A stretch of 64,000 nt of DNA from Gammaproteobacteria bacterium (GCA_016705365.1 JADIYI010000008.1:496001-560000), one strand, 5' to 3'. Numbered from the stretch's first letter, positions 1 to 9,360 are shown. Translations and numbers: made by a program. The notes: generated by a model not told the origin, from the letters alone.

Positions 1-1
1 G

Positions 2-145
2 CAACAACAACTCAGCGTCAACGCCGCTCGCCTCGCCTTGCTGCGGGTACAGGCCGAACAGCTGGCGCAGCGGGTGAATCTGCACCTCGCGCTGGGCGGG
101 AACTTCACGATCCCGAGCACGGATGCAGACCTCGCGCTGAAATAG
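2..145 (+). CDS. C-terminal end of an outer-membrane efflux factor (TolC/NodT-type), partial
   Basis: The window opens inside an open frame that ends at a TAG at 143-145. The last 47 residues contain an alternating, amphipathic pattern (NAARLALLRVQAEQLAQRV, then LHLALGGNF) that is typical of the final helix and end of RND-type outer-membrane efflux lipoproteins, whose family members commonly finish with a short helix followed by an LxxALGGGW-like motif. The start and most of the protein lie outside the window, so partner pump genes cannot be seen. It converges on the porin gene, with only 15 bases between the two stops. The family call rests on this short tail only. Confidence 0.55.
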   Translation, partial: QQQLSVNAARLALLRVQAEQLAQRVNLHLALGGNFTIPSTDADLALK

Positions 146-160
146 CCCCCGCTCTCTCAC

Positions 161-1447
161 TTAGAACCTGGCGTTGAGATCAATCTGGATAACATCCACC
201 TGAGCGTCGTCGGGTTTGCTCCGACTTACCGCATCAGCCTCCGTGTTGAAATACGTCACGCCACCCGAAAAGTTCTTCAGGAACTCGTATTTCAGCTGCA
301 GCTTGTGCCCGCTCGAACCGGTGAAACCGGCGGCGAAGTCGGAATCGGTAAAGCCACCGACCACCGCATTGTTCTGCACATCGCGGTAGTTGTAGTCGAT
401 GGAGAAATCATCGATGTTGGTCCGTAGCCCCACCAGCCACGCGGTGTCCTGATCGCCGTCTTGGTAAACACCGAAGTCCTCGGCCTCGACATTCCGGATG
501 TATTGCCCATACACCGAGAGAGGCAGCGGCAAGCCATTCACGTCAACCTGGCCGAACAACTCGTAAAGACCGAATTTGTCGGTAGTGTTACCGCTGGTGC
601 GAAACGAGCTGGTGCTGCCGTACTTGTCGTTGCTGAACGAATTGACGCTGCCGCCCAGCATGATTCGCAGCTCTTCGCTGGCGTCGAAAGATGCACCGAT
701 CTGCAGCGCGGTGAGGCTCAGGTCGTGCTGCCACTCGACACCTTCAGCATCGACATTGTCCTTGACGATGAAATATCCGGTGCTGCCAAACAGCGTGGTG
801 GAACCGAATTTTCTCGAGTAACTCGCGGCAAAGCCTTCGGGGTTGATATCTGTGTCCCAGGCCATATCGGCGACAGCCACCCAGGGTTGCTTCATCTTGC
901 CAGCGAAGCCCTTGAGACCGGGAACCGCGGCGGGGTGATAGTCAATATAAGCCAGATCCAGCCAGATGCTCTTCTTGTCAAAATAATTATCCAGATCCTG
1001 GTTGCTGGAGCGGCGATCCGTACTGTTGCCGCTCGCAACCTGTATACCTGCCTCGATTTCGGGGTTCACCTGCGTGAAGGCACCGAGACGTGCGCGGATG
1101 CGTTGTTGATCCTTGTCGCGCCCGGCGTCCTTGTTCTCGTCCTCGATGTTGACATAACCATGACGCACCCGCATATCGCCCTTGAGCCTGGTATTGGCTG
1201 CCCAGCCCGCCAACTCCTTGAATTCAAAAAAATCCTTCTCGCTGACCTGGGTCTTGGCGGCGAGCTTCTCCTCACTCGCTTCCCTGGCGAGGTCGGCGCT
1301 GAGTTCCGCATGCTGCGCCGCGGTAATCGCGCCGTTGGCCTTCAGCATGTCGAGCAGCTTGGCATCGACCGAACCGGCATTGACCGGCGCAATGGCTGCC
1401 AGCAGCAGAGCGCCGCACATACCTGCACCTGCTTTTGAAATACGCAT
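161..1447 (-). CDS. Putative outer-membrane porin (Porin_5-like beta-barrel)
   Basis: A 428-residue protein with a cleavable signal peptide (residues 1 to about 24, ending VNA) followed by a short helical segment (LLDMLKANGAITAAQHAEL) and a long series of alternating amphipathic strands ending in an aromatic residue (DLNARF), the usual C-terminal signature of outer-membrane barrels. The segment after the signal peptide matches the N-terminus of the so-called putative porin family. An in-frame start 16 codons upstream exists, but the ATG at 1447 is preceded by a good GAGGAG ribosome binding site seven bases away, so it is preferred. The gene stands alone, and a perfect palindrome lies just upstream (1467-1481). 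The transported solute cannot be inferred. Confidence 0.8.
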   Translation of the reverse strand: MRISKAGAGMCGALLLAAIAPVNAGSVDAKLLDMLKANGAITAAQHAELSADLAREASEEKLAAKTQVSEKDFFEFKELAGWAANTRLKGDMRVRHGYVNIEDENKDAGRDKDQQRIRARLGAFTQVNPEIEAGIQVASGNSTDRRSSNQDLDNYFDKKSIWLDLAYIDYHPAAVPGLKGFAGKMKQPWVAVADMAWDTDINPEGFAASYSRKFGSTTLFGSTGYFIVKDNVDAEGVEWQHDLSLTALQIGASFDASEELRIMLGGSVNSFSNDKYGSTSSFRTSGNTTDKFGLYELFGQVDVNGLPLPLSVYGQYIRNVEAEDFGVYQDGDQDTAWLVGLRTNIDDFSIDYNYRDVQNNAVVGGFTDSDFAAGFTGSSGHKLQLKYEFLKNFSGGVTYFNTEADAVSRSKPDDAQVDVIQIDLNARF

Positions 1448-1775
1448 ATCCTGTCTCCTCGATCTGATTGGCGTTGCCAATACGCTGTTCTTCAAGTAAC
1501 GCTACCGTGACCGGTTGCGCGCGGCATGGGCATTGTTACCAGCCGATATGACACCATCATTACAAGCTCGAGCGCACAGCTTGCCGGGACTCGAACCACA
1601 GGTCACGTCACTGTCGGCAAAGTTCGCCGCGCCAGGGGCAAGTGATGAAGCGGTTGATCCGCAATGGATGAATGCCGTGTGCCCTGCCGCTACGCGGATT
1701 TTCGCTGGCGAATACCAGGCCGGCTGGCTATCGGGCAAGGTGGGCCGATGAAAGACCCGCGCTCGCTCCCGGATG
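1448..1775. other. Intergenic region upstream of the porin gene
   Basis: 328 bases between the porin start and the stop of the PQQ-dehydrogenase gene, both on the minus strand. Apart from the palindrome at 1467-1481 and the porin ribosome binding site I see no coding frame with a start and ribosome binding site, no RNA gene and no hairpin followed by a T-run. It presumably holds the porin promoter, but no clear -35/-10 pair stands out. Confidence 0.6.
1467..1481. promoter_or_regulatory. Perfect 6-3-6 palindrome in the porin leader
   Basis: ATTGGC, three bases, GCCAAT form a perfect inverted repeat 20-34 bases upstream of the porin start codon. It could be an operator or a small hairpin in the 5' leader of the porin mRNA. 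No regulator is encoded next to it. Confidence 0.4.
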
Positions 1776-3749
1776 CTAAAGCGCAAACGCGATCAGGTAA
1801 TCACCAACCGGTTCCTGGGGCATGCCCCAATGCCCGCCGACCGCAATCACCACGTATTGCTTCTGGTCGGCGGCGGCGCGATAGACCATCGGCGTGGCGT
1901 GCCCGCCGGTCGGCAATTTCGCTTTCCACAGTTCCGCGCCGGTCTCGCTGTCGAAGGCACGCAGATAATAATCCGGGGTTGCGGCGATAAAGGTAACACC
2001 ACCGGCCGTCACGCTCGCGCCGCCGACGTTCGGCGCGCCTTTCATCAACGAGAACGGCCACGGCGCAAGCGAACCAAGCGTCCCGAGCGGGACCTCCCAG
2101 CGCTTGTCGCCACTCACCAGGTCGATTGCCGCCAGGGTACCCCAAGGTGGCGCCACGCAGGGCGCACCAAGCGGCGACATCAGCGGCTCGATCTTCACGC
2201 AATACGGCGTACCGAGTTGTGGTGAGGTCAGCAGGTCAGCGCCCGCGGTACATTCCGCGCGCGGAATCAGCCTGATCGCGGAGGGCACGTACATCGTGTT
2301 CAGCACGATCAGCTTGCGCAGCGGATCGATCGCCGGCGTACCCCAGTTGTTGCCACCAAAATCACTGGGATAGTAGACCGAGCCTTGGATGGAAGGCGGC
2401 GTGAAGATGCCCTCGTTGCGCAAACCGGCGATGCGCTCGCGGCAGGAATCGCGATCCCAGAACGTGAAGCCCCAGGCATCGTCCACGGAGAGTGGCGCGC
2501 GGTTGAGCGGCACGGGTTGCAGCGGAAACGGCTGGGTTGGCGAAAGATACTCCCCGGCCACCTGCCCCCGCTGCGAAACCGCGCGCTCCTCGACCGGAAA
2601 CAGCGGCTTGCCGGTCTCGCGGTCGAGTATGAACAGGTGGCCCATCTTGGTTGGCTGGGCAAGGGCGGGAATGCTCCTGCCGTCGCGCTCGAGATCGAAC
2701 AATGTTGGCTGCGCCGGCGTGTCGTAATCCCACAGATCGTGGTGCACCAATTGGTAGTGCCAGGCGAGTTCGCCGCTACTGCCCTTCAGGGCGACCACCG
2801 AACTCGAATAGTAATCGAGTTGGTTGCGTTGCCCGCCGAAAAAGTCGGTGGAGGTATTGCCGGTTGGCAGAAACACCAGGTCGCGCGCCTCGTCCACCGA
2901 GATAATCGACCAGACATTGGTGGTGCCACGCCGGTACAGGGGCTTGCCGTCGCTGTCGATTGCCGGCGTCTGGCCGGGCGGAATCGCATCCCAGTACCAT
3001 TCGAGTACACCGCTGCGCGCGTTGTAGGCGCGCACCACGCCGCTCGGCATGTGGTCGTGGATACGATCGAGCACCTGTGCGCCGACGATGATGCGCTCGC
3101 CGATGATCGCCGGCGGCGATGTCACCGAGTACTCGTGCTCGGCGTACTCACCAAGCCCATCGCGCAGATCCACGGTGCCGTTGCTGCCGAAGTCCCTGCA
3201 CGGTTTGCCCTCGGCCGCGCTCACCGCGATCAGGCGCCCATCGAGGGTACCCATCACGATGCGGTGGTCGCAATCGCCACCACCCGGCACGCGCGACTGC
3301 CAACTGCTCACCCCGCGGCAATTGGCGAGGATATCCCTGCTCTTGTCGATGCCCGGATCGAAGCTCCATTTTTCCCGGCCGGTGACCGGGTCCAGCGCGA
3401 ACATGCGATTGAATGCCGTGCAACCATAAAGCGTGTCGCCGACCAGTATCGGCGTCATCTGCCAGCTGCTGCCCGGCATCGGCTTGCTGATGCCGGGTGC
3501 GATCTCGATCACCGAGGTGCCCGGTTCGCGCATATCGCCACTGCGATACTCCCAGGCCTTGTGCAACGCGTGGACGTTGGCGCGCGTGATCTGCGTGGCA
3601 GCGGAGTAGTGCCCGCCCCCCGGCGAGGAACCGTATGCCGGCCAGTCGGCAACCGGACCCGCATAATCGATCGTATCCGTACGACGATCACAGCCCGCAA
3701 CAGCGGCGACCCACAAGGCCACGACAGCCAGCCTGGCGATTCGTCTCAC
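1776..3749 (-). CDS. PQQ-dependent (quinoprotein) dehydrogenase, lipoprotein
   Basis: A 657-residue protein beginning with a lipoprotein signal peptide (hydrophobic run then AVAGC, predicted lipidated Cys20), so it should be anchored in the periplasm or outer membrane. The remainder is an eight-bladed-propeller quinoprotein: repeated blades with W-motifs such as TGREKWSF, SGELAWHY, SGDKRWEVPL and TGAELWKAKL, a VFLPTGNTSTDFF loop, and a C-terminus (GGHATPMVYRA...QYVVIAVGGHW) shared with glucose and alcohol dehydrogenases that use pyrroloquinoline quinone. It lacks the N-terminal membrane helices of E. coli Gcd and any C-terminal haem c motif. The start is a GTG with an upstream GGAGG. No pqq biosynthesis genes lie in the window. 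The substrate (a sugar or an alcohol) is not determined. Confidence 0.85.
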   Translation of the reverse strand: MRRIARLAVVALWVAAVAGCDRRTDTIDYAGPVADWPAYGSSPGGGHYSAATQITRANVHALHKAWEYRSGDMREPGTSVIEIAPGISKPMPGSSWQMTPILVGDTLYGCTAFNRMFALDPVTGREKWSFDPGIDKSRDILANCRGVSSWQSRVPGGGDCDHRIVMGTLDGRLIAVSAAEGKPCRDFGSNGTVDLRDGLGEYAEHEYSVTSPPAIIGERIIVGAQVLDRIHDHMPSGVVRAYNARSGVLEWYWDAIPPGQTPAIDSDGKPLYRRGTTNVWSIISVDEARDLVFLPTGNTSTDFFGGQRNQLDYYSSSVVALKGSSGELAWHYQLVHHDLWDYDTPAQPTLFDLERDGRSIPALAQPTKMGHLFILDRETGKPLFPVEERAVSQRGQVAGEYLSPTQPFPLQPVPLNRAPLSVDDAWGFTFWDRDSCRERIAGLRNEGIFTPPSIQGSVYYPSDFGGNNWGTPAIDPLRKLIVLNTMYVPSAIRLIPRAECTAGADLLTSPQLGTPYCVKIEPLMSPLGAPCVAPPWGTLAAIDLVSGDKRWEVPLGTLGSLAPWPFSLMKGAPNVGGASVTAGGVTFIAATPDYYLRAFDSETGAELWKAKLPTGGHATPMVYRAAADQKQYVVIAVGGHWGMPQEPVGDYLIAFAL

Positions 3750-3886
3750 TGCACTTCCTCCGTCCTGCAGGGCGCGATCATGATAGCGGGTGTTTCGCGC
3801 CGGCGCGCACCGTCTGGATTACCCGATTGGCCGTGCGCCGCACGGTAGTGTAAATTTTCTGCCTGCGCCCCTGGAAAGCACCCGCC

Positions 3887-4460
3887 ATGACACGAACACT
3901 CACGCTCGCCCTGGCTGTGCTGCTCGCCTCCTGCAGCAGCGCGCCACCACCAGACCGTATGCCGGCAGTGCCGGTTGCTCCGGCTGACGGCTCAAATCCG
4001 GTTGCGGACACCGTCAATCGCTATCGTGCAGGCAGAGGGCTGGCGCCGATTGCGCAGTCGCGATCGCTCAACCGGGTCGCGGCGGCGCACGTGGCCGACC
4101 TCGAGGCAAACTACCGCCAAGGGCAGCGCCTGCAACATGCACTCGTGGTCTGCTCACGGCAACTGGTCCTCCTGCTGCTATACGCCGGATCATGCGCAGG
4201 CAGCCTGCATGTGGAACAAACCCAAGGAACTCAGCAACAATGTCTACCAGTCTCCAGGCTACGAGATCGTCGCGCATTACAGTGACCCGATGACGCCGGC
4301 GATGGCGTTGCAGATCTGGCGCGAAAGCCCCAACCACCACGTGATGATCGTGAACGGCGGGCGCTGGGCCGACAATACCTGGCGCGCGATGGGCGCGGCG
4401 ATCGGTGAGCATTACGCGGTAGTCTGGTTCGGCGAGGAAACGGATCCGGCCGGCAGCTGA
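3887..4460 (+). CDS. CAP/SCP-domain lipoprotein, frameshifted
   Basis: The first frame encodes a lipoprotein signal peptide (LAVLLASC lipobox) and the start of a CAP (CRISP/PR-1) domain (VADTVNRYRAGRGLAPI...RVAAAHVADLEANYRQG). The second frame, one base on, continues with CNMHSWSAHGNWSSCCYT, HAQACMW-like and WRESPNHHVMIVNGGRW segments, which are the conserved core of bacterial CAP proteins. The frames join at the GGG of 4121-4123: removing one G gives RQGSACNMHSW and an unbroken 190-residue product. The break is therefore either a one-base sequencing or assembly insertion or a young pseudogene. CAP proteins are exported and of varied or unknown activity. The 3' end overlaps the convergent downstream gene by 49 bases. 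Confidence 0.7.
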
Positions 4461-5709
4461 TCCTCTTTGATCAGGAACACCGAGGCCAACCCGCCGGACA
4501 GCGTGCGCATATTGGTGGTCTGTCCCTGGTAGAGGCGAGCATTCAACAGGCGGATTTCGGTCCCGTAACTGACACAACGCAAATCGAATTTCAGCATCGC
4601 CGCCTCATCGCCGGGGCTTCCGCGCCGGGTCGCGGGCGGCGCGAACTCCTGGGCTATGTAATTGCCCGAGGCAATGATCTCCGACCATACCCGTTTGGTC
4701 AGGCGATCGCCGCGGTAGGCGCCACGGCTGGCGTAGCCGGCGAAGGGCTTGAAGAAATAGCGTTTGCGCTCGCTCCACAACTGCTCGGCATCCGTCGCCG
4801 CAACGAGGCGCGCTTTCGGCACATGTGCCGCCAGAACCCTTCGGGCTGCGGCCGGGACACCGATGCGCTGCAGCCAGGCCTCGTCCGCAAGGCGCACCAG
4901 GTGGCGTTTGTCGGCGTACAGTGCATGGTGGCGCGGTGAGGGGGTCAATACCACGGCGTCCTGCATACTGGCCGCACGAAGCGCGGCGTGATCATCGGCA
5001 GCCAGCTTGAAATCGGTGCAGCGGTTGTAGACCAGGTCGACCGGCTGCCCCTGGTGCAACAGGGCATTACCGTCGAAATCGAGCTCACGCGCATCGGCAA
5101 TTTCCGCGGCGATGCCATGACGCCGGAACAGCTCGCGAAACAGCAGGAATTCCGGGTACAGGAACTGCTCGCGTGGCTGGTCATCGACGATCAGCACATT
5201 GCCCAGCGGCCGCGTGCCGCGCGCGAGGCGCCACTCGTTGAGGAAATCGCCTAGCAGGCGCTGCGGCACGTCGCTGCCGCGCGTCGGACTGTCGAGCAAC
5301 TCTTCGACCGGCACGCAACAGGCCCGCTGGCTCTCGGCCAACAGCGCGGCGAGGTAGGCACCGCCGGCGTTGGTATTGATCTCGATCAGCTTCGCGCCCT
5401 GCGGCTCGGGATGGAAATCGAAGGCCATCAGCGCACTCAGGGTGTGCTGGTCGGGCCAGTCGCTGCCTGCGAGCGCATCGAGCTGGAAAGCGGGCAACGC
5501 GATCACTTCATGCACGGCCTCGATCAGCACGCGCATCGCCGCAACCTGATGGTGATTGGCAAAGACAGGGTAGGGCGCAAACAGATGCTCGCGCCCCAGG
5601 CTCAGTTCCGGCAGACTTCCTCACGCAGCAGCGCGGCGTCGAAATGACTGCGCAGCGCTGCTTCGTCGAGCAGGATGCAGTGGCATGCGTCGTTCAGTAA
5701 ATCCGGCAT
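4412..5709 (-). CDS. ATP-grasp-like protein of unknown function, frameshifted near its N-terminus
   Basis: The main frame (374 codons from an internal ATG at 5536) contains LIEINTNAGGAYLAALL, VDLVYNRCTDF, TPSPRHHALYADKRHLVRLA and YFFKPFAGYASRGAYRGDRL. These resemble nucleotide-binding and glycine-rich loops of ATP-grasp ligases, with a KP..GY.SRG loop in place of the usual lysine/glycine pair. The frame stays open upstream of 5536 (SLGREHLFAPYPVF) but has no start before a stop at 5621-5623. In the neighbouring frame an ATG at 5709 begins MPDLLNDACHCILLDE. Adding one G to the GG at 5619-5620 joins the two into a 432-residue protein. I do not recognise a named enzyme. It is convergent with the CAP lipoprotein gene and shows no operon partner. 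Confidence 0.6.
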
Positions 5710-5824
5710 CGGGTCATCATGGGCAGCTGGTCAAGCGGGCAGTTTACCCAATTCGCCGCCATCTGCCGAAAACCGGCAGGATGCGGTGTGCCCGAAACAC
5801 GCGCATGGCACGCCCGACGCAGCG

Positions 5825-7657
5825 CTACTCCACCGTCACCGATTTGGCGAGATTGCGTGGCTGATCGACATCGGTGCCTTTCATCACCGCGACGTGATAC
5901 GCGAGCAACTGCAGCGGCACGGTGTAGACCACCGGCTCGAGCATGGACGGCACATGCGGCAACTGAACCACGGTCACGGTATCGCTGTCACTGAAGCCGG
6001 CCTGCTCGTCGGCGAACACATAGAGCCTCCCGCCGCGCGCCTGCACCTCGCTGAGGTTCGAGCGCAATTTTTCCAGCAGCTCGTTGTTCGGGGCCACCGC
6101 TACCACCGGCATATCATCGTCCACCAGCGCCAGCGGGCCATGCTTGAGTTCACCGGCCGCGTAGGCTTCGGCGTGGATATAGGAAATTTCCTTGAGCTTC
6201 AGCGCACCCTCCATTGCCACCGGGTACTGCACCCCGCGACCGAGGAACAGGGCATGGCGCTTTTCGACGAATTGCCCGGCAACTTCGCGGATCCGCTCAT
6301 CGAGGGCCAGCACCTGCTCGACCAGGGCGGGCAGCCCGTGCAGCGCCTCGACCAGCCGCCGTTCATGGGCGGCATCGGCACCACGACGCTTCGCGAGCAC
6401 GCCAGTGAGCAGCATCAACGCCACCAACTGGGTGGTGAAGGCCTTGGTCGAGGCAACGCCGATCTCGGGTCCGGCCTCGGTCATGATCGCGAGATGGGAT
6501 TCACGCACCAGCGATGATTGCGGCGCGTTGCAGATTGCCAGCGTCGAGCGATAACCGAGCGTGTGCGCAAGGCGCAGCGCGGCCAGCGTGTCGGCGGTCT
6601 CTCCGGACTGGGAAATGGTCACGAACAGCGTGTTTGCCGCCACCACCAGCTTGCGGTAACGGAACTCGCTGGCGATTTCCACCGCGCACGGAATCCCGAC
6701 GTGTTCCTCGACCCAGTAGCGGGCTACCAGCCCGGAGTGGTAACTGGTGCCGCAGGCCACGATCTGGACCGCGGCAACATCGGCAAACACTTCGTTGGCC
6801 GCGACCCCAAAAGCCTGTTCGTAGATCCGCTCGGCACCGATACGCCCGCGCAAGGTATTGGCGATTGCGCTCGGCTGCTCGTGGATCTCCTTCAGCATGA
6901 AATGGCGGAAATGGCCCTTGTCGGCATGATCCGCCATTTCCCCCAGCTGCTCGATCGGGCGCTGCACATCATGGCCCGCCGCATCGGAGATCCGCACGCC
7001 GAGCGTGGTCACATCCACGATATCGCCTTCCTCGAGGAAGATCACGCGGTCGGTGACCTGGCGCAGGGCCATCTGATCGGAGGCGACGAAATGCTCGCCG
7101 ATACCGATGCCGACCACCAGCGGGCTGCCCTTGCGCGCTGCAACCAGACGGTGCGGCTCGTCGCTCGCGATCACCGCGATCGCAAACGCACCTTCGAGTT
7201 CGGAAATGGATGCTTTCACGGCGTCCAGCAGCGAGAGCCCGCTGGCACGCAGGCTGTCGATCAGGTGAACGATCACCTCGGTGTCGGTCTCGGAAACGAA
7301 CCGGTACCCGGCCTTGCGCAGGCGTTCGCGCAGCCGCTCGTGGTTTTCGATGATGCCGTTGTGCACCAGCGCCAGGCGGTCTGCGCTCAACTGTGGGTGG
7401 GCATTCACTTCGCTTGGACGCCCATGGGTTGCCCAGCGAGTATGGGCAATACCGGTCACGCCGAGCAGCGGTTCGGCCTCTAGACTGGCGCTGAGCGCGG
7501 CAACCTTGCCGGCGCGCTTGGTGCATTTGAGCCCGAGCCCAGGATCGAGCAGGGCAATGCCCGCCGAATCGTAGCCGCGGTATTCCAGGCGCCGCAGCCC
7601 CTCGAGCAGGATGCCGCCTACCTGTCTTTGCGCCACCGCGCCGACGATTCCACACAT
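5825..7657 (-). CDS. glmS: Glutamine--fructose-6-phosphate aminotransferase (isomerizing)
   Basis: Makes glucosamine-6-phosphate from fructose-6-phosphate and glutamine, the first committed step of UDP-GlcNAc, peptidoglycan and LPS synthesis, in the cytoplasm. The 610 residues are normal for the family. Cys2 of MCGIVGAV is the glutaminase nucleophile, with the HTRWATHG motif at 72-79. Two SIS domains follow (CGTSYHSG, SQSGETADT, GPEIGVASTKAFTTQ, LGRGVQYPVAMEGALKLKEISYIHAEAYAAGELKHGP), and the C-terminus is the canonical LAKSVTVE. It follows glmU by 55 bases and is probably co-transcribed with it. The DeoR-type regulator that pseudomonads often keep between these two genes is absent. Confidence 0.98.
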   Translation of the reverse strand: MCGIVGAVAQRQVGGILLEGLRRLEYRGYDSAGIALLDPGLGLKCTKRAGKVAALSASLEAEPLLGVTGIAHTRWATHGRPSEVNAHPQLSADRLALVHNGIIENHERLRERLRKAGYRFVSETDTEVIVHLIDSLRASGLSLLDAVKASISELEGAFAIAVIASDEPHRLVAARKGSPLVVGIGIGEHFVASDQMALRQVTDRVIFLEEGDIVDVTTLGVRISDAAGHDVQRPIEQLGEMADHADKGHFRHFMLKEIHEQPSAIANTLRGRIGAERIYEQAFGVAANEVFADVAAVQIVACGTSYHSGLVARYWVEEHVGIPCAVEIASEFRYRKLVVAANTLFVTISQSGETADTLAALRLAHTLGYRSTLAICNAPQSSLVRESHLAIMTEAGPEIGVASTKAFTTQLVALMLLTGVLAKRRGADAAHERRLVEALHGLPALVEQVLALDERIREVAGQFVEKRHALFLGRGVQYPVAMEGALKLKEISYIHAEAYAAGELKHGPLALVDDDMPVVAVAPNNELLEKLRSNLSEVQARGGRLYVFADEQAGFSDSDTVTVVQLPHVPSMLEPVVYTVPLQLLAYHVAVMKGTDVDQPRNLAKSVTVE

Positions 7658-7712
7658 GACTCATTGACCCTGCTGACGCCCGCCCGGATCCGGACGACGC
7701 GCGTGATTGATG

Positions 7713-9086
7713 CTACTGATCCCTGCTCTTCCTGGCTGGCCGCTGCCAGCGTTCGATATTGCGCTGCTTGCCGCGCGCCACCGCCAGCGCCTCGTCGGGC
7801 ACCGCCGTGGTCACCACCGAACCGGCGCCCACCGTGGCATTGCGTCCGACCTCGACCGGTGCCACCAGCGCGGTATTGGAGCCGATGAAAGCGCCATCAC
7901 CAATGACTGTCTGGAACTTGTTCACGCCATCGTAATTGCAGGTGATGGTGCCGGCACCCACATTCACATTCTCGCCGAGCACCGCATCGCCCACATAGCT
8001 GAGATGGCTGATCTTGCTGTGGGCGCCGATGCGCGCCTTCTTGGTCTCGACGAAATTGCCGATTTTCGCGCCGTCGGCCATCCGGGTACCCGGGCGCAAG
8101 CGCGCAAAAGGTCCGACGCTGCAGGCGGGTCCCACATCGGCATCCTCGATCACCGAGTTTTCATGAATGATGGCACCATCGGCGATGCGGGCGTTGCGCA
8201 GCACGCAATTGGCGCCAACCCTGACCCTGTTGCCGAGCACCACATCGCCTTCGATGATCACGTTGATGTCGATCACCGTGTCACGACCGTGACGCAGACT
8301 GCCACGCAGATCGAAACGTGCAGGGTCGACCAGCGTCAGCCCGGCGAGCATCAGTTCGCGCGCCTTCCGGCGCTGGTAGCTGCGCTCGAGCATCGCCAGC
8401 TGCTGCCGGTCATTGACCCCGGCAACCTCTTCCTCGCTGGCCGCTGCCAGCGGCTGCACGATCACGCCGTCGCCGGCCGCCAGCGCGATGATATCGGTCA
8501 GGTAGTACTCGCCCTGGGCATTGTTGTTGCCGAGCCTCCCGAGCCAGTTGCGCAGTTGCGCGGTCGGCATGGCCATGATGCCGGTGTTGACCTCGCAGAT
8601 GGCACGCTCGGCGCTGCTCGCGTCCTTGTGCTCGACGATTGCCGCGACCCGCCCGTGCTCATCGCGCCGGATGCGTCCATAACCGCTCGGGTCGGCAAGC
8701 TCGACGGTCAACAATGCCAGCGCGCCTTCCTCGGCAATCGCCACCAGTTCGCGCAAGGTACTTTCCCGCACCAGTGGCACATCGCCATACAGAATCAGCG
8801 TGATGCCCCCGTCGGCGAGTCCGGGCAGTGCCTGCTGCACCGCGTGTCCGGTACCGAGCTGGCGCTCCTGCACCACCCAGTGTGCGTCACTGGTGGCAAG
8901 GGCGGTCCTGACCTGTTCCGCGCCATGTCCGATCACGATATGAAGATTTTGCGGGCCGAGCAGCGCCGCGGTATCGGCCACATGCTGCAACAGCGCGCGT
9001 CCGGCAAGGCGGTGCAACACTTTCGGCAGATCGGACACCATGCGGGTGCCCTGGCCCGCGGCAAGAATGACGATCTCGAGTGGCAC
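7713..9086 (-). CDS. glmU: Bifunctional GlmU: glucosamine-1-phosphate acetyltransferase / GlcNAc-1-P uridyltransferase
   Basis: A 457-residue cytoplasmic enzyme that acetylates glucosamine-1-phosphate and couples it to UTP, giving UDP-GlcNAc. The N-terminal uridyltransferase domain shows LAAGQGTRMVSDLPKVL at about residues 8-25 and the LYGDVPLV loop. The C-terminal left-handed beta-helix has the hexapeptide repeats (IGNFVETKKARIGAHSKISHLSYVGD, NVGAGTITCNYDG, IGSNTALVAPV). The protein ends with a short basic tail, as usual. It lies between the ATP synthase operon and glmS on the same strand, the standard gammaproteobacterial arrangement. Confidence 0.98.
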   Translation of the reverse strand: MPLEIVILAAGQGTRMVSDLPKVLHRLAGRALLQHVADTAALLGPQNLHIVIGHGAEQVRTALATSDAHWVVQERQLGTGHAVQQALPGLADGGITLILYGDVPLVRESTLRELVAIAEEGALALLTVELADPSGYGRIRRDEHGRVAAIVEHKDASSAERAICEVNTGIMAMPTAQLRNWLGRLGNNNAQGEYYLTDIIALAAGDGVIVQPLAAASEEEVAGVNDRQQLAMLERSYQRRKARELMLAGLTLVDPARFDLRGSLRHGRDTVIDINVIIEGDVVLGNRVRVGANCVLRNARIADGAIIHENSVIEDADVGPACSVGPFARLRPGTRMADGAKIGNFVETKKARIGAHSKISHLSYVGDAVLGENVNVGAGTITCNYDGVNKFQTVIGDGAFIGSNTALVAPVEVGRNATVGAGSVVTTAVPDEALAVARGKQRNIERWQRPARKSRDQ

Positions 9087-9182
9087 CCTGGGCTCCTGGC
9101 AGTTGTGTGTCCCGGTGATTGTTTGCGGGATCGGAGCTTACAGCTTAGCCGGAGTCACCGACGCCGCAAATGACTCCGCGTG

Positions 9183-9320
9183 TTACTGGCATAAATTGGG
9201 CCGGCAAGCACGCCGTGACTTGATTCCTGCGAAGCGAATTGACTCGATCGGCTGTTGGCGAATCTGCACCTGCGGATTCAGCACGCTGTTGCGATCGAGA
9301 TAGAGGATCGGGTCTGACAT
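9183..9320 (-). CDS. Possible small protein of 45 residues between atpC and glmU
   Basis: An ATG at 9320 opens a 45-codon frame (MSDPILYLDRNSVLNPQ..., ending RRACRPNLCQ). It has no recognisable family, no good ribosome binding site and overlaps nothing. Its composition is not obviously non-coding, but length alone gives little support. It is listed because it fills the otherwise empty 274-base gap between atpC and glmU. Confidence 0.2.
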   Translation of the reverse strand: MSDPILYLDRNSVLNPQVQIRQQPIESIRFAGIKSRRACRPNLCQ

Positions 9321-9343
9321 GGGCGAAGTATGTGCCTTCGCCC
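9321..9343 (-). terminator. GC-rich hairpin just after atpC
   Basis: A perfect 8-bp stem (GGGCGAAG with CTTCGCCC, 7-base loop) begins 18 bases beyond the atpC stop. No T-run follows on the minus strand, so it is either a weak terminator or an mRNA 3'-end stabiliser between the atp operon and glmUS. Confidence 0.4.
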
Positions 9344-9360
9344 CGGGTTCGCAGCGCGGC

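Noticed and set aside
2385..3848. A 487-codon plus-strand frame
   Set aside because: Antisense to the PQQ dehydrogenase, rich in Arg and His as mirror frames are, with no motif.
5759..5782. Imperfect hairpin after glmS as a terminator
   Set aside because: The stem is short with a bulge and is not followed by Ts. Too weak to list as a feature.
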